From assembly GCA_036924855.1 (NCBI GenBank), contig JBAGRP010000001.1, positions 3,162,001 to 3,226,000 of the forward strand: a stretch of DNA of 64,000 nucleotides, given 5' to 3'. Within the stretch, counting starts at the first letter, position 1; each line of letters opens with the position of its first letter. Source of the stretch: Nitrobacteraceae bacterium AZCC 2146 (GTDB lineage Bacteria > Pseudomonadota > Alphaproteobacteria > Rhizobiales > Xanthobacteraceae). A program made the translations under genes and the position numbers. Below the pieces are notes generated by a model, which did not search any database, was not told the DNA's origin, and worked only from the letters and a program-made list of their open reading frames with translations. Positions 18,954 through 28,223 of the stretch are shown here, piece by piece.

Positions 18954-19577
18954 TCAATCGGGCCGGTTCATCTCGAACATGGCTTCTGGCCGGATTTCGA
19001 AATAGTCGCCGCGGCGGCCGGCGCGCAGGATCGGGCCGGCCAGTGCGGTCTGGTAGACGCCGTCCTTGATCAGGCTCTTGTCGATATGCACGGCGATCAC
19101 CTCGCCAAAGGTGATCCACGAATTTGATTTGGTGCCGTCCGCGCCCTGCAGCTGGATGATCTGCGTCACCTTGCACTCGAAGGCGACGCGGCTCTCGCCG
19201 ACCCGCGGCACATTGACGAGCATGCTCGGAACCGCCGTCAGCCCGGCAATGGTGAATTCATCGACCTCCGGCGGGACATGCGCGGCGGTGGCGTTCATCT
19301 GCTGGGCCAGATCCTTGGTGGCGAGATTCCAGACGAATTCCCGGGTGCTCTCGATATTGGCGATGCTGTCCTTCCGGGAGGTGCTGGAAAACCCGATGAT
19401 CGGCGGGACGTAGCTGAACGCGTTGAAGAAGCTGTAGGGCGCCAGGTTGACGTGACCATTGGCGTCGCGGGACGAGATCCAGCCGATCGGCCGCGGTCCG
19501 ATGATGGCGTTGAAGGGATCGTGCTTGAGGCCGTGGCCGTCCTTGGGCTGGTAGGAATGCAGGTCGCTGGCGTTCAC
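18954..19577 (-). CDS. Flavin reductase family protein (FMN-binding split barrel)
   Basis: This 207-residue protein belongs to the flavin reductase-like split-barrel family that binds FMN and often reduces flavin with NAD(P)H for a partner monooxygenase. Diagnostic motifs are NAIIGPRPIGWISSRD (residues 24-39) and LAPYSFFNAFSYVPPIIGFS, with FVWNLAT later. GTG at 19577 is used because AGGGGA lies eight bases upstream; a longer ATG frame would overlap the TetR gene. It lies 34 bases after the TetR stop and so ends the RND efflux operon. No monooxygenase lies nearby, so its electron acceptor is unknown. Confidence 0.85.
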   Translation of the reverse strand: MNASDLHSYQPKDGHGLKHDPFNAIIGPRPIGWISSRDANGHVNLAPYSFFNAFSYVPPIIGFSSTSRKDSIANIESTREFVWNLATKDLAQQMNATAAHVPPEVDEFTIAGLTAVPSMLVNVPRVGESRVAFECKVTQIIQLQGADGTKSNSWITFGEVIAVHIDKSLIKDGVYQTALAGPILRAGRRGDYFEIRPEAMFEMNRPD

Positions 19578-19611
19578 GCTGGAAATCCCCTGTGATGATA
19601 TCCGCTGTCGT

Positions 19612-20211
19612 CTAGCCGCGCGGGGCGAGCCCGGCAAGAACGAAGTCTATCATCTGGTCCAGGGTCGGTCCCGGCTTATCCGCACATTGCGCAATCATCT
19701 GCGGGTGGAAGAACCGCATCATGGCGCTACACGCACACATCGCCGCCAGCGGCACATCCGGCGCATGGAATTCGCCGGCTGCAGCACCCTCCGCGATCAC
19801 TTCGGCGATGGTGCCAGTAATCCGCTCCATATGTGCCACACAGACGTCCCAGCTCTCCTCCATCGCGATCGCGACCATTTCATGGAGTTTCGAATCGCCG
19901 ACATAGCGCTCCGAATTCATGCGATGGATCGACGACAGCAATTCGCGTAGCCGCTGCGCCGCCGGCTCGCGCGCCGCGACGATGATTTGCGCGGCGTCTT
20001 CGACCTCGCCCATCAGCCGCCGCGCCACCGCAGCGTTTATCGACTTCTTCGAATCGAAGAAGCGATAGACATTCGCCGGGCTCATCCGCAGTTGCTTGGC
20101 GATATCGGCGACAGTGGTCTTCTGATAGCCGATTTCGCGAAACAAACGCTCCGCCACCACGAGAATGCGGCCTCGCATATCGGCTTCGGTATTGTCGGAA
20201 ATCAAGGTCAT
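19612..20211 (-). CDS. TetR-family transcriptional regulator of the RND efflux operon
   Basis: This 199-residue regulator has a TetR DNA-binding domain: GRILVVAERLFREIGYQKTT, then VADIAKQLRMSPANVYRFF with the recognition helix near residues 44-53. The C-terminal ligand domain is about 140 residues and holds several Met and Cys residues (MCACSAMMRFFHPQM). The gene follows the pump gene after 17 bases and precedes the flavin reductase, so it is co-transcribed with the pump, an arrangement that usually means autoregulation. The likely operator is the inverted repeat at 24529-24554 before the adaptor gene, more than 4 kb from the regulator start. Confidence 0.88.
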   Translation of the reverse strand: MTLISDNTEADMRGRILVVAERLFREIGYQKTTVADIAKQLRMSPANVYRFFDSKKSINAAVARRLMGEVEDAAQIIVAAREPAAQRLRELLSSIHRMNSERYVGDSKLHEMVAIAMEESWDVCVAHMERITGTIAEVIAEGAAAGEFHAPDVPLAAMCACSAMMRFFHPQMIAQCADKPGPTLDQMIDFVLAGLAPRG

Positions 20212-20228
20212 GCCGTCGTCATCTTCAA

Positions 20229-23200
20229 TTATTCAGCGGCCGCAGCAAGCGGAAATGCGGGATGCGGTTCGCCGTGATGCTGCGGTGCAAGATCGGCCTC
20301 CTCGCCGGAACCGCGTTCCTCCAGGCTCTTGCGGAACCAGAGCGCGTAGAGACCCGGCAGATACAGCAACGTCAGGAAGGTGGCCACGAACAGCCCGCCC
20401 ATGATGGTGATCGCCATCGGCCCCCAGAATGCCGAGCGCGACAACGGGATCATCGCCAGGATGGCGGCGAGCGCGGTCAGTACCACCGGCCGGGCGCGGC
20501 GAACGGTGGCTTCGACGATGGCTTCGCGCCGGGTCAGGCCATGTTTCACGTCGGTCTCGATCTGGTCGACCAGAATGACCGCGTTGCGCATGATCATGCC
20601 AGCCAGCGCGATCAGGCCAAGCAGCGCCACAAAGCCGAATGGCTTGTTGGCGACGTTGAGGCCCAGCGAGGCGCCGACAATCCCGAGCGGGGCCGTCAGG
20701 AACACCAAGATCAAGCGTGAGAAGCTCTGCAGCTGGACCATCAGCAGCGTCAGCATGATGATGATCATCAGCGGAAACAGCACTGCGATCGAGGCATTGC
20801 CCTTGGCGGATTCCTCGAACGCGCCGCCCGCCTCAATCCGGTAGGCCGGCTGCAGGCTGTCACGGATTTCCTGCAGCTTCGGCGAGATCTGACTGGTCAC
20901 GTCCGGCGGCTGCACGCCATCGATGACGTCGCCGCGCACGGTGATCGCCATGTCGCGGCTTCGGCGCCACAGGATAGGCTCCTCATGGGCATATTCGATG
21001 TTGGCGATCTGCGACAGCGGCACGGCGACGCCGTTGCGCGAGGTGATGGTGAGATCGCCGACCCGGCCGAGATCGAGCCGTTCCGACGGGACGGCGCGGG
21101 CGACGACACCGACCTTTTCGATGCCGTCACGCACCGTCGTCACCGGCGCGCCGTTGATCAGCATCGCCAACGATTGCGACAGTTCCTGCGGCGTCAGGCC
21201 GAGCGCGCGGGCGCGATCCTGATCGACCACGAGCTTGAGATAGGGCGTCTGTTCGTTCCAGTCGAGATGCGGATCGATCATGTTCTTGTTGGCACGCATC
21301 ACGTCGCGCACCTTGTAGGCGATCTCGCGCACGGTCGCGGTGTCCGGACCGATGACGCGGAACTGTACGGGGAAGCCGACCGGCGGGCCAAAATTGAAGC
21401 GATCGACGCGCACGCGTGCTTCGGGCAACTGGCCATCGGCCACGGCTTTCTCGAGTCCGGCCTTGATGCGTTCGCGCGCTTCAACGTCCTTCGCGACGAT
21501 CACGATCTCGGCGAAGGCCTCGTTCGGCAGCTGCGGATTGAGCCCGAGCCAGAATCGTGGCGAGCCCTTGCCGACATAGGCGGTGTAGGTCGCAATGTCC
21601 TTGTCGTCCTTCAGCAGCGCCTCGGCTTTCTGCACGGTCTTTTCGGTCACCGCGAACGCCGTGCCTTCCGGCAGGCGCAACTGCAGGAACAGCTCGGGGC
21701 GTTCCGACAACGGGAAGAACTGCTGCTGCACGTGGCCAAAGCCGACGATCGATGCGGCGAAGATAGCAACCGTTGCAACGACAACCTTGATCCGGTGGTC
21801 GACGCACCACTGGATCGTGCTGCGCAGCATCCGGTACATCCGCGTCTCATAGACCGCGTGCGGATCGTGGTTGGCTTTGCCATGCGCGGCAAAATTCGGC
21901 AGCAGCTTGACGCCTATATAGGGCGTAAAGATCACCGCGACGAACCAGGATGCAATCAGCGAGATGGCAACGATCCAGAAAATGCCGCCGGCATATTCAC
22001 CGACCGCGGAGTTGGCGAAGCCGATCGGCAGGAAGCCGACCGCCGTGATCAGCGTACCGGTGAGCATCGGAAATGCGGTGGACTCCCAGGCAAAGGACGC
22101 CGCGCGGACGCGATCCCAGCCCTGCTCCATTTTCACCACCATCATCTCAACCGCGATGATGGCGTCGTCGACCAGCAGGCCGAGCGCGATGATCAGCGCG
22201 CCCAGCGTGATGCGGTGCAGATCCAGCGACATCGCGTTCATGACGATAAAGACGATGCCCAGCACCAGCGGCACCGACAATGCCACCACAATACCCGTGC
22301 GCCAGCCCAGCGCCACGAAGCTGACGAACAGCACGATGGCCAGCGCCTCGACGAAGGAATGCACGAATTCGCCGACGGCATGTTCGACCACCAGCGGCTG
22401 ATCGGCAATCTGCTCGATGTTGATGCCCTGCGGCACCGCGGCCATGAATTCACTCTTGGCTTTTTCGACTTCCTTGCCGAGCTCGAGAATGTTGGCGCCG
22501 TTGGCGGTGACCACGCCGATGCCGAGCGCGGGCTTGCCCTTCTGCCGCACCAGATAATCGGTGGGATCGACGAAGCCGTGGGTGACAGTGGCGATGTCGC
22601 CGAGGCGGAATGTCCGGCCGTTGCTCTCCACCGGCGTTTCCGCAACGGTCTTGGCGCCATCGAGCGCGCCGGTGACGCGCAGCGGCACGCGCTGCGACGA
22701 GGTTTCCACCGTGCCGGCCGGCGTGATCGCGTTCTGCTTGGCCAGCGAGTCGAACAAGGTCTGCGGCGTGATGCCAAGCGTCGCCAGCTTGGCATGCGAG
22801 AACTCGACGTAGATCTTCTCATCCTGGGTGCCGTAGAGGTTGACTTTGGTGACGCCCGTGACCTTCAGCAGCCGCTGCCGCAGGCCTTCGGCGGCCTTCT
22901 TCAGCTGCGCGTAGTCCGCGCCTTCGCCGGTCATCATGTAGAGGATGGAATCGACGTCGCTGTATTCGTCATTGATGTTGAGGTTGATCAGCCCGGCGGG
23001 CAGCGTCGGCTGCACGTCGGCGATCTTCTTGCGCAGCAGATAGAACAGGTACGGCACGTCCTTCGGCGGCGCATTGTCCTTGAACGACACCTGCATCGCG
23101 GTGAAGGACGGCTTCGAATAGGTCTGCACCTTGTCGAAATACGGCAGTTCCTGCAGCTTCTTCTCGATGGGATCGGCGACCTGCTCCTGCATTTCCTTGG

Positions 23201-23375
23201 CGGTGGCGCCCGGCCACATCGCTGAGACGACGACCACCTTCACCGTGAAGGACGGATCCTCGGCGCGGCCGAGTTTCTCGTAGGAGAAGAACCCGGCAAA
23301 GCCGAGCGCCACGATCAGGAACAGGATCAGCGCGGGGTGACTGACTGCCCAGGCGGAGAGGTTGAAGCGATGCAT
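20229..23375 (-). CDS. RND efflux pump, inner-membrane transporter
   Basis: This 1048-residue AcrB/MdtB-like transporter is full length. It has twelve expected membrane helices in two halves, each followed by a large periplasmic loop. The first helix is in MHRFNLSAWAVSHPALILFL. The proton relay helix contains ALGLLVDDAIIAVEMM, with the paired aspartates of helix 4. The second half has the conserved RNAVILVDQIE and TALAAILAMIPLS segments. It works with the lipoprotein adaptor encoded 12 bases upstream and an outer-membrane channel that is not encoded here. Substrates cannot be predicted. Sequence character, such as the FKDNAPPKDVPYLFYLLRKK loop, suggests the proteobacterial multidrug branch rather than metal (CusA) pumps. 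Confidence 0.93.
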   Translation of the reverse strand: MHRFNLSAWAVSHPALILFLIVALGFAGFFSYEKLGRAEDPSFTVKVVVVSAMWPGATAKEMQEQVADPIEKKLQELPYFDKVQTYSKPSFTAMQVSFKDNAPPKDVPYLFYLLRKKIADVQPTLPAGLINLNINDEYSDVDSILYMMTGEGADYAQLKKAAEGLRQRLLKVTGVTKVNLYGTQDEKIYVEFSHAKLATLGITPQTLFDSLAKQNAITPAGTVETSSQRVPLRVTGALDGAKTVAETPVESNGRTFRLGDIATVTHGFVDPTDYLVRQKGKPALGIGVVTANGANILELGKEVEKAKSEFMAAVPQGINIEQIADQPLVVEHAVGEFVHSFVEALAIVLFVSFVALGWRTGIVVALSVPLVLGIVFIVMNAMSLDLHRITLGALIIALGLLVDDAIIAVEMMVVKMEQGWDRVRAASFAWESTAFPMLTGTLITAVGFLPIGFANSAVGEYAGGIFWIVAISLIASWFVAVIFTPYIGVKLLPNFAAHGKANHDPHAVYETRMYRMLRSTIQWCVDHRIKVVVATVAIFAASIVGFGHVQQQFFPLSERPELFLQLRLPEGTAFAVTEKTVQKAEALLKDDKDIATYTAYVGKGSPRFWLGLNPQLPNEAFAEIVIVAKDVEARERIKAGLEKAVADGQLPEARVRVDRFNFGPPVGFPVQFRVIGPDTATVREIAYKVRDVMRANKNMIDPHLDWNEQTPYLKLVVDQDRARALGLTPQELSQSLAMLINGAPVTTVRDGIEKVGVVARAVPSERLDLGRVGDLTITSRNGVAVPLSQIANIEYAHEEPILWRRSRDMAITVRGDVIDGVQPPDVTSQISPKLQEIRDSLQPAYRIEAGGAFEESAKGNASIAVLFPLMIIIMLTLLMVQLQSFSRLILVFLTAPLGIVGASLGLNVANKPFGFVALLGLIALAGMIMRNAVILVDQIETDVKHGLTRREAIVEATVRRARPVVLTALAAILAMIPLSRSAFWGPMAITIMGGLFVATFLTLLYLPGLYALWFRKSLEERGSGEEADLAPQHHGEPHPAFPLAAAAE

Positions 23376-23387
23376 CGGCTTCGTCCT

Positions 23388-24485
23388 TTAGAATGAGAGC
23401 GCGGAAACGACGCGGACTTTTTGCGCCGGATCAAGCTTCTGCACACCGAGCACCACCACCTTGGCGCCTTCATCGACGCCCCCGAAGATCACGACGTCGT
23501 TGCTCTCGTAAGCTTTCACCTTCACCGGCTTCAGCGCGACATCGCCAGTGGTGTCGACGATGTAGAGCGAGGGCGCGTTGCCCTGGCTGAACAAAGCTGA
23601 CAGCGGCAATCGCGCGACGCGTTCGGTGGCGGGATCGGACAGCGTCAGTGTCGCGGTCATGCCAAGCGAAACGTTGTCGCCGGCATCGGGGAGCGAGAAT
23701 TTCGCGAGGTAGGTTCGCGTCGAGGGATCGGCATTGGGCGCGATCTCGCGCAGCTTTGCCGCGTATTTCTTGTCGGGCTCGGACCACAGCGTCACGCTCG
23801 CGGTGCCATCTTTCGCCCGTCCCACAAGGGTTTCCGGAATAGCGACCACGGCTTCCTTCTCAGCGAAGCGGGCGACGCGGATCGCTGTCTGGCCTGAACT
23901 CACGACCTGGCCGGCATCGATCAGCGTCGCGGTGACGACGCCGCGGGTGTCGGCGATCAGCGTGGCATAGGACAAACTGTTTTTGGTGAGCTCGACCGAC
24001 CGTTCGGCGCGGTTGAGGCGCGCGCGGGCTTCATCGGCGGCGGCCTTGGCCTGATCGAGTTGCGCGTCGGTCGACCAACCCTTGCTCTTCAATTCCTTGG
24101 CGCGGATCTCGGCGGCGCCGGCTTGGGCGAGGACGCCGGTGGCGGCGGTAAATTCGGCGACCGCCTGCTCGGCCTGAAGCTTCAGATCGACTTCATCGAG
24201 TGTCGCCAAAGGTTGCCCAACATCGACGGTTTGACCGACCTCAACCAGGCGCTTTGCGACTTTTCCAGGGACCCGAAAACCCATGTCGGTCTCGATCCGC
24301 GGCTTGATGGTGCCGACGAAGCTGCGCGCCGGCGATTCCGGCTCGTAATGCACGCTGGCGACCAGAACCGGGCGCGAGGTTTCGGATTTCTCGGCGGGCG
24401 CCTTGCTGCAGCCAGCCAGCGCAAATGCGGCCAGTGAAACAGCTAAGATGCTGGAATAACTCGTAAAAAATGGACGGCCAGACAT
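23388..24485 (-). CDS. RND efflux periplasmic adaptor, lipoprotein
   Basis: This 365-residue HlyD/AcrA-like membrane fusion protein bridges the RND pump and an outer-membrane channel. It has a lipoprotein signal: a hydrophobic stretch ending FALAGC, with Cys26 the lipidation site. The first lipoyl half contains GTIKPRIETDMGFRVPGKVAKRLVEVGQ, a helical hairpin rich in Ala, Glu and Lys runs from about residue 105 to 170, and the second lipoyl half includes LIADTRGVVTATLIDAGQVV. It is the first gene of the efflux operon. Upstream lies a TTGACA element (24543-24538 on this strand) overlapped by an inverted repeat, consistent with repression by the TetR protein of the same operon. Confidence 0.92.
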   Translation of the reverse strand: MSGRPFFTSYSSILAVSLAAFALAGCSKAPAEKSETSRPVLVASVHYEPESPARSFVGTIKPRIETDMGFRVPGKVAKRLVEVGQTVDVGQPLATLDEVDLKLQAEQAVAEFTAATGVLAQAGAAEIRAKELKSKGWSTDAQLDQAKAAADEARARLNRAERSVELTKNSLSYATLIADTRGVVTATLIDAGQVVSSGQTAIRVARFAEKEAVVAIPETLVGRAKDGTASVTLWSEPDKKYAAKLREIAPNADPSTRTYLAKFSLPDAGDNVSLGMTATLTLSDPATERVARLPLSALFSQGNAPSLYIVDTTGDVALKPVKVKAYESNDVVIFGGVDEGAKVVVLGVQKLDPAQKVRVVSALSF

Positions 24486-24528
24486 CGGACTTCCCTTCGA
24501 TGGTGATCGATGCGAGTGTCGAATGTTT

Positions 24529-24554
24529 ACTGACGATTGTCAATATTCGTCAGT
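24529..24554. promoter_or_regulatory. Candidate TetR operator over the efflux promoter
   Basis: ACTGACGA (24529-24536) and TCGTCAGT (24547-24554) are perfect eight-base inverted repeats with a ten-base spacer, extendable by one more match. The spacer holds TTGACA on the minus strand (24543-24538), a good -35 box for the adaptor gene 44 bases downstream. Repressor binding here would block RNA polymerase. Confidence 0.6.
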
Positions 24555-24691
24555 GATCAGGATTTTGTGAATATGGACATGGTTAGAAACACGCTAGCCG
24601 CCCTTGAAAATCGTGATTGGGCCCCCATTCCGGAACGGGCTTCCGTCACGGGTGCATTGAGACGGGCATGAGGCGAAGCAACGGCATGGCA

Positions 24692-24719
24692 GCGACCGAC
24701 ATCCACCGATGTCGGTCGC
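24692..24719. terminator. Hairpin after the MFS transporter gene
   Basis: GCGACCGACAT and ATGTCGGTCGC are perfect 11-base inverted arms around a six-base loop. It lies 27 bases after the MFS stop on the minus strand. There is no T run, so it may be a weak or factor-dependent terminator, or a transcript-stabilising hairpin. Confidence 0.5.
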
Positions 24720-24746
24720 CAGCCATTTAATCCTTTGCCGTAACCG

Positions 24747-26099
24747 CTATTTGGCCCGAAGCGGCACGACCGGCGCCGCCGGGCCTGCGAACTCCGCCGC
24801 GGTGTCGTGTTTGCCGAACAGCACCAGCAACCCGGCAACCAGCGGCATTACCGCCAGCACCAGCAGACCGGTGGAGGTGCTGCCGGTCAGCTCCTTGACC
24901 CAGCCGATCAGATACGGCCCGCCGAAGCCGGCAAGGTTGCCGATCGAATTGATCAGCGCGATGCCGCCGGCCGCGGCGGTACCGCTCAGCCAGGCGGTCG
25001 GCAGCGTCCAGAACAAAGCGAAGGTGCAGAAAATGCCGATGGCGGCGACGGTGAGCGCGATCATCGTCAGCATCGGATCGGTCGTATAGCCGGAGACGCC
25101 AAGCGCGGCGGCGGTGAGCAGCAGCGGCAGACCGACATGCCAGACTCTCTCGCGGGTCTGGTCGGAATGCTGCGCCCACAGCACCATGGCGATGGAGCCG
25201 AACAGATAGGGGATCGCGGTAACAAAGCCGGTCTGCAAATTGCTGAAGCCGAACGCTTTCACGATCTGCGGCAGCCAGAACTGCATGCCGTAGAGCGCGC
25301 CGACGAAGCCGAAATAGATCAGGCTCAGCACCAGCACCTTGGGCGACGACAGCGCCTGCCCCAGCGTCATCTTGTGGGCGCTCTCCTTGGCCGCGCGTTC
25401 GCCTTCAAGCTTCGACAACAACCACGCCTTCTGCTCGGCGCTAAGCCACTTCGCCTGCGACGGCCGGTCGGTGAGATAGAACCAGGTGACGATGCCGAGC
25501 ACGACCGAGGGAATGCCCTCGATGATGAACAGCCACTGCCAGCCCTTCAGGCCCAGCGCGCCGTCGAGCCCGAGCAGCATGCCGGACACCGGCGCGCCGA
25601 TCACCGTGGAGACCGGCACGGCGATCGCAAAGGCTGCAAGGAAGCGCGCACGATATTCCGCGGGGTACCAGTAGGTGAGATACAGGATGATGCCGGGAAA
25701 GAACCCGGCCTCGGCGACGCCGAGCAGAAAGCGCAGCACGTAGAAACTCCAGGGGCCGCTGACCATCGCCATCAGCGCCGAGATGATGCCCCAGGTCACC
25801 ATGATGCGGGCGATCCAGCGGCTGGCACCGAATTTTTCCAGCGCGATGTTGCTGGGCACTTCGAAAATGAAATAGCCGATGAAGAAGATACCGGCGCCCC
25901 AGGCAAAGACTGTCGGCGAGAATTTCAGCTCGGCATTCATGGTCAGCGCAGCGAAGCCGAGATTGACGCGATCGAGATAAGCCAGGAAATACGCCAGCAC
26001 CAGAAACGGAATCAGCCGCCACGAGATCGCGCGGATCGTAGAGGTCTCGATGTCGGATTTGGCGACAGGCGTTGCGCCCGCGATGGCGGTCTGGCTCAT
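24747..26099 (-). CDS. MFS transporter, anion:cation symporter family
   Basis: This 450-residue protein has twelve hydrophobic segments and the ACS-family (phthalate/tartrate/glucarate permease) signature. It has AYFLAYLDRVNLGFAALTMN in the first helix, YFIFEVPSNIALEKFGASRW between helices 2 and 3, and LLGVAEAGFFPGIILYLTYW in helix 4. ACS members import organic acids such as tartrate, phthalate or sugar acids with protons. A GGGAGAAAACC ribosome site precedes the ATG. The TetR gene upstream on the same strand ends 172 bases before, so this may be its target, though a direct link is not shown. The exact substrate is unknown. Confidence 0.88.
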   Translation of the reverse strand: MSQTAIAGATPVAKSDIETSTIRAISWRLIPFLVLAYFLAYLDRVNLGFAALTMNAELKFSPTVFAWGAGIFFIGYFIFEVPSNIALEKFGASRWIARIMVTWGIISALMAMVSGPWSFYVLRFLLGVAEAGFFPGIILYLTYWYPAEYRARFLAAFAIAVPVSTVIGAPVSGMLLGLDGALGLKGWQWLFIIEGIPSVVLGIVTWFYLTDRPSQAKWLSAEQKAWLLSKLEGERAAKESAHKMTLGQALSSPKVLVLSLIYFGFVGALYGMQFWLPQIVKAFGFSNLQTGFVTAIPYLFGSIAMVLWAQHSDQTRERVWHVGLPLLLTAAALGVSGYTTDPMLTMIALTVAAIGIFCTFALFWTLPTAWLSGTAAAGGIALINSIGNLAGFGGPYLIGWVKELTGSTSTGLLVLAVMPLVAGLLVLFGKHDTAAEFAGPAAPVVPLRAK

Positions 26100-26271
26100 G
26101 GTTTTCTCCCGGACTTTTGTTGCTCACAACGGCCTCTGCGGGCCGCGTTGATTTGGTCGGGGAGGTTTATCGAATTGGCAGGCGGGCGGCAACGGCCAGC
26201 AATGCGACGGCACCCGGCGATGTCGCCCGACTCTCCGCGTGTCGTCCCGGCCTACGGAACTTCAGTCAAAT

Positions 26272-26853
26272 TCAGCGCAGCACCTGCGCGAAAAGGATCT
26301 GCTTGAACCGCTCCAGCGGCGCCGGGCTGCGTTCGGCTTTCGACAACAGGTTGGCGCCTTGCAGCGAGGAGACGATGAAGCCGGCGACGTCGTTGCAGTT
26401 GAAGTCCGCCGGCAATTCACCGGCCTTCACCGCCGCCTTCAGGCAATAGGCCACGTTGCCCTGCACCTCGGCGAAGATCTCCACCAGGCGATGCCGGATC
26501 AGTTCGCTGTGGTCGCTGGCTTCGGCGGTAAAATTGCCGAACAGGCAGCCGTTGCGCATCTGGTCCTTGTTGAGGCGGGTCTTGTTGGCGTCGATATAGT
26601 CGCGCAGCCGCTGCAGCGGCGGCAGCTCGTCGTTGCGCAAAGTGGCGCCCATCAACGCGCGGCCATTGACGAAATACAGTTCGAGGATTTCGAGGCCGAA
26701 GGCCTCCTTCGACGTGAAGTGGTTGGTGAAGGAGCCCTGCGGCACGCCGGCGGCCTGCACGATGTCCCGGACGCTGGCGCCGGCATAGCCGTGCGCATGC
26801 ACGACCTTGAGGCCCTCGGTGAGAATCTTTTCGCGGTTTGAGACCTTTGCCAT
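26272..26853 (-). CDS. TetR/AcrR-family transcriptional regulator
   Basis: This 193-residue repressor-type protein starts MAKVSNREKILTEGLKVVHA. Its helix-turn-helix includes YAGASVRDIVQAAGVPQGSF and HFTSKEAFGLEIL. The ligand domain begins near residue 60 and holds NGCLFGNFTAEA around residue 103; a cysteine at this place occurs in NemR/AcuR-like regulators of electrophile or acrylate responses, but that parallel is only suggestive. The ATG at 26853 is chosen because the longer frame upstream is arginine-rich antisense to another gene. A perfect palindrome, AATATGG-N4-CCATATT, lies eight bases before the start, so it probably represses itself. The MFS gene lies 172 bases downstream. Confidence 0.87.
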   Translation of the reverse strand: MAKVSNREKILTEGLKVVHAHGYAGASVRDIVQAAGVPQGSFTNHFTSKEAFGLEILELYFVNGRALMGATLRNDELPPLQRLRDYIDANKTRLNKDQMRNGCLFGNFTAEASDHSELIRHRLVEIFAEVQGNVAYCLKAAVKAGELPADFNCNDVAGFIVSSLQGANLLSKAERSPAPLERFKQILFAQVLR

Positions 26854-26860
26854 GACAAAT

Positions 26861-26878
26861 AATATGGCCGTCCATATT
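26861..26878. promoter_or_regulatory. Palindrome at the start of the TetR gene, probable autoregulatory operator
   Basis: AATATGG and CCATATT form a perfect seven-base inverted repeat separated by CCGT, just upstream of the ATG at 26853. Its size and position fit a TetR-family operator overlapping the promoter or leader. Confidence 0.6.
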
Positions 26879-26966
26879 TTATTGTCAAGAGGCTGGAGAT
26901 AAAGGGGAAGTCGGGTGCCCTTCCTTACCCCCCTTCCAGAGGAGGGTGAAGCAAACGCTGCAGGAG

Positions 26967-28223
26967 TTACGCCGCCGGCCCGTAGCGCCTGACGGCCTCG
27001 ATGGTCAGGCCCTTGCCCACTGCGCCAAACGTATCGCCATCGATGGCGCGCGCGTGTGGCACTGCGCCGATGATCGCCTTGCGAACGTGGGCGAGTTGCA
27101 CCGAGCCACCGGTGAGGAACACGGCGTCGATGTCTTCGGCCTGCAGATTGGCCTGTTCGAGGCAAATCTTGATGCGCGCGGTGATGCGGTCGGCGAGCAG
27201 TTGGGTGTGGCTGACCAGCTCCTTGCGAGCGACGCCGGCCTTGAGGCCGGGCTCGATCCAATCCAGCGCGATGCTGGCCTTCTGCTGATCCGACAGGCCG
27301 ATCTTGGCGTCCTCGATCTCCATCGCCAGCGTATGGCCGCGCTGCTCGTCGAGCACGCGGACCAGGCGATCGAGCAGTTCCGGCTGCCGGGATTCAAACC
27401 GAACCTGGCGGACCTCGTTCATCACCTTGTGGTCGTACATCCGGTTGATGTTGGCCCAGGTGGCGAGATCGTGGAAATAGCCGGAGGGCACATCGAGGCC
27501 GGCGCGCTTCATCGCGGTGCGATAGCCGAGCAAGGGCATGATGACGCCGAGGCTGAGCTGGCGATCGAAATCGGTGCCACCGATCCGCACGCCGTCGTTC
27601 GCCAGGATGTCGTCCTTGCGCTCGGCATGGCGGTGCCGCTCCGGCGAAAGGCGCACGATGGAGAAATCCGAGGTGCCGCCGCCGATATCGGCGATCAAGG
27701 CTATCTCTTCGGAATTGATCTGGCGCTCGTAGTCCAGCGCCGCGGCGATCGGTTCGAACTGGAAGGTGACCTCGTCGAAACCGATGTCGGAGGCGATGTC
27801 ACGCAAGGTCGCTTCCGCCTTGCGATCGCTGACCGGATTGTTGTCGACGAAGTGCACCGGGCGGCCGTGCACCACATTGCGCAACTGATGGCCGGTGGCC
27901 ACTTCCGCGCGCCGCTTCACCGCGCCGAGATAATAGGCGATGACATCGCGAAAGCTGGTGCGCTCGCGGCCGGTCTTGGTGGTCTCATCGATCAGCGATG
28001 TGCCGAGCACGGATTTGAGACTGCGCATCAGACGGCCCGGCGCGCCTTCGACGTAGGATTCGATCGCCTTGCGGCCGATCAAAGTGGCGCCATCGACCTC
28101 ATAGAAAATCGCGCTGGGAATCGTGGTGTGGCCGAATTCCAGCGTGGCAAGCACCGGGGCATCGTCCACGACGGTGCCGAGCGTCGTATTCGACGTTCCA
28201 AAATCAAGACCGCAAGTTGACAT
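26967..28223 (-). CDS. Hsp70 family protein without substrate-binding domain (YegD-like)
   Basis: This 418-residue actin-fold ATPase resembles YegD. It carries the Hsp70 phosphate-1 motif [13 protein letters not shown] at the N-terminus, [11 protein letters not shown] and the phosphate-2 loop [18 protein letters not shown] near residue 190, and the adenosine motif [17 protein letters not shown] near residue 380. DnaK is about 640 residues, so the substrate-binding and lid domains are absent. The function of YegD-type proteins is not settled. Of two tandem ATGs the second (28223) has the better spacing to GGGAG. It is divergent from tex across a 245-base gap. Confidence 0.88.
   Translation of the reverse strand: MSTCGLDFGTSNTTLGTVVDDAPVLATLEFGHTTIPSAIFYEVDGATLIGRKAIESYVEGAPGRLMRSLKSVLGTSLIDETTKTGRERTSFRDVIAYYLGAVKRRAEVATGHQLRNVVHGRPVHFVDNNPVSDRKAEATLRDIASDIGFDEVTFQFEPIAAALDYERQINSEEIALIADIGGGTSDFSIVRLSPERHRHAERKDDILANDGVRIGGTDFDRQLSLGVIMPLLGYRTAMKRAGLDVPSGYFHDLATWANINRMYDHKVMNEVRQVRFESRQPELLDRLVRVLDEQRGHTLAMEIEDAKIGLSDQQKASIALDWIEPGLKAGVARKELVSHTQLLADRITARIKICLEQANLQAEDIDAVFLTGGSVQLAHVRKAIIGAVPHARAIDGDTFGAVGKGLTIEAVRRYGPAA

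Noticed and set aside
20985..23225. 746-codon plus-strand frame over the RND pump gene
   Set aside because: Antisense shadow of a full-length AcrB-like gene in high-GC DNA; composition is His/Arg/Asp-rich with no domain.
26854..27261. Longer N-terminus for the TetR protein at 26272
   Set aside because: Arginine-rich antisense of the Hsp70-like gene; the ATG at 26853 gives the canonical TetR start.
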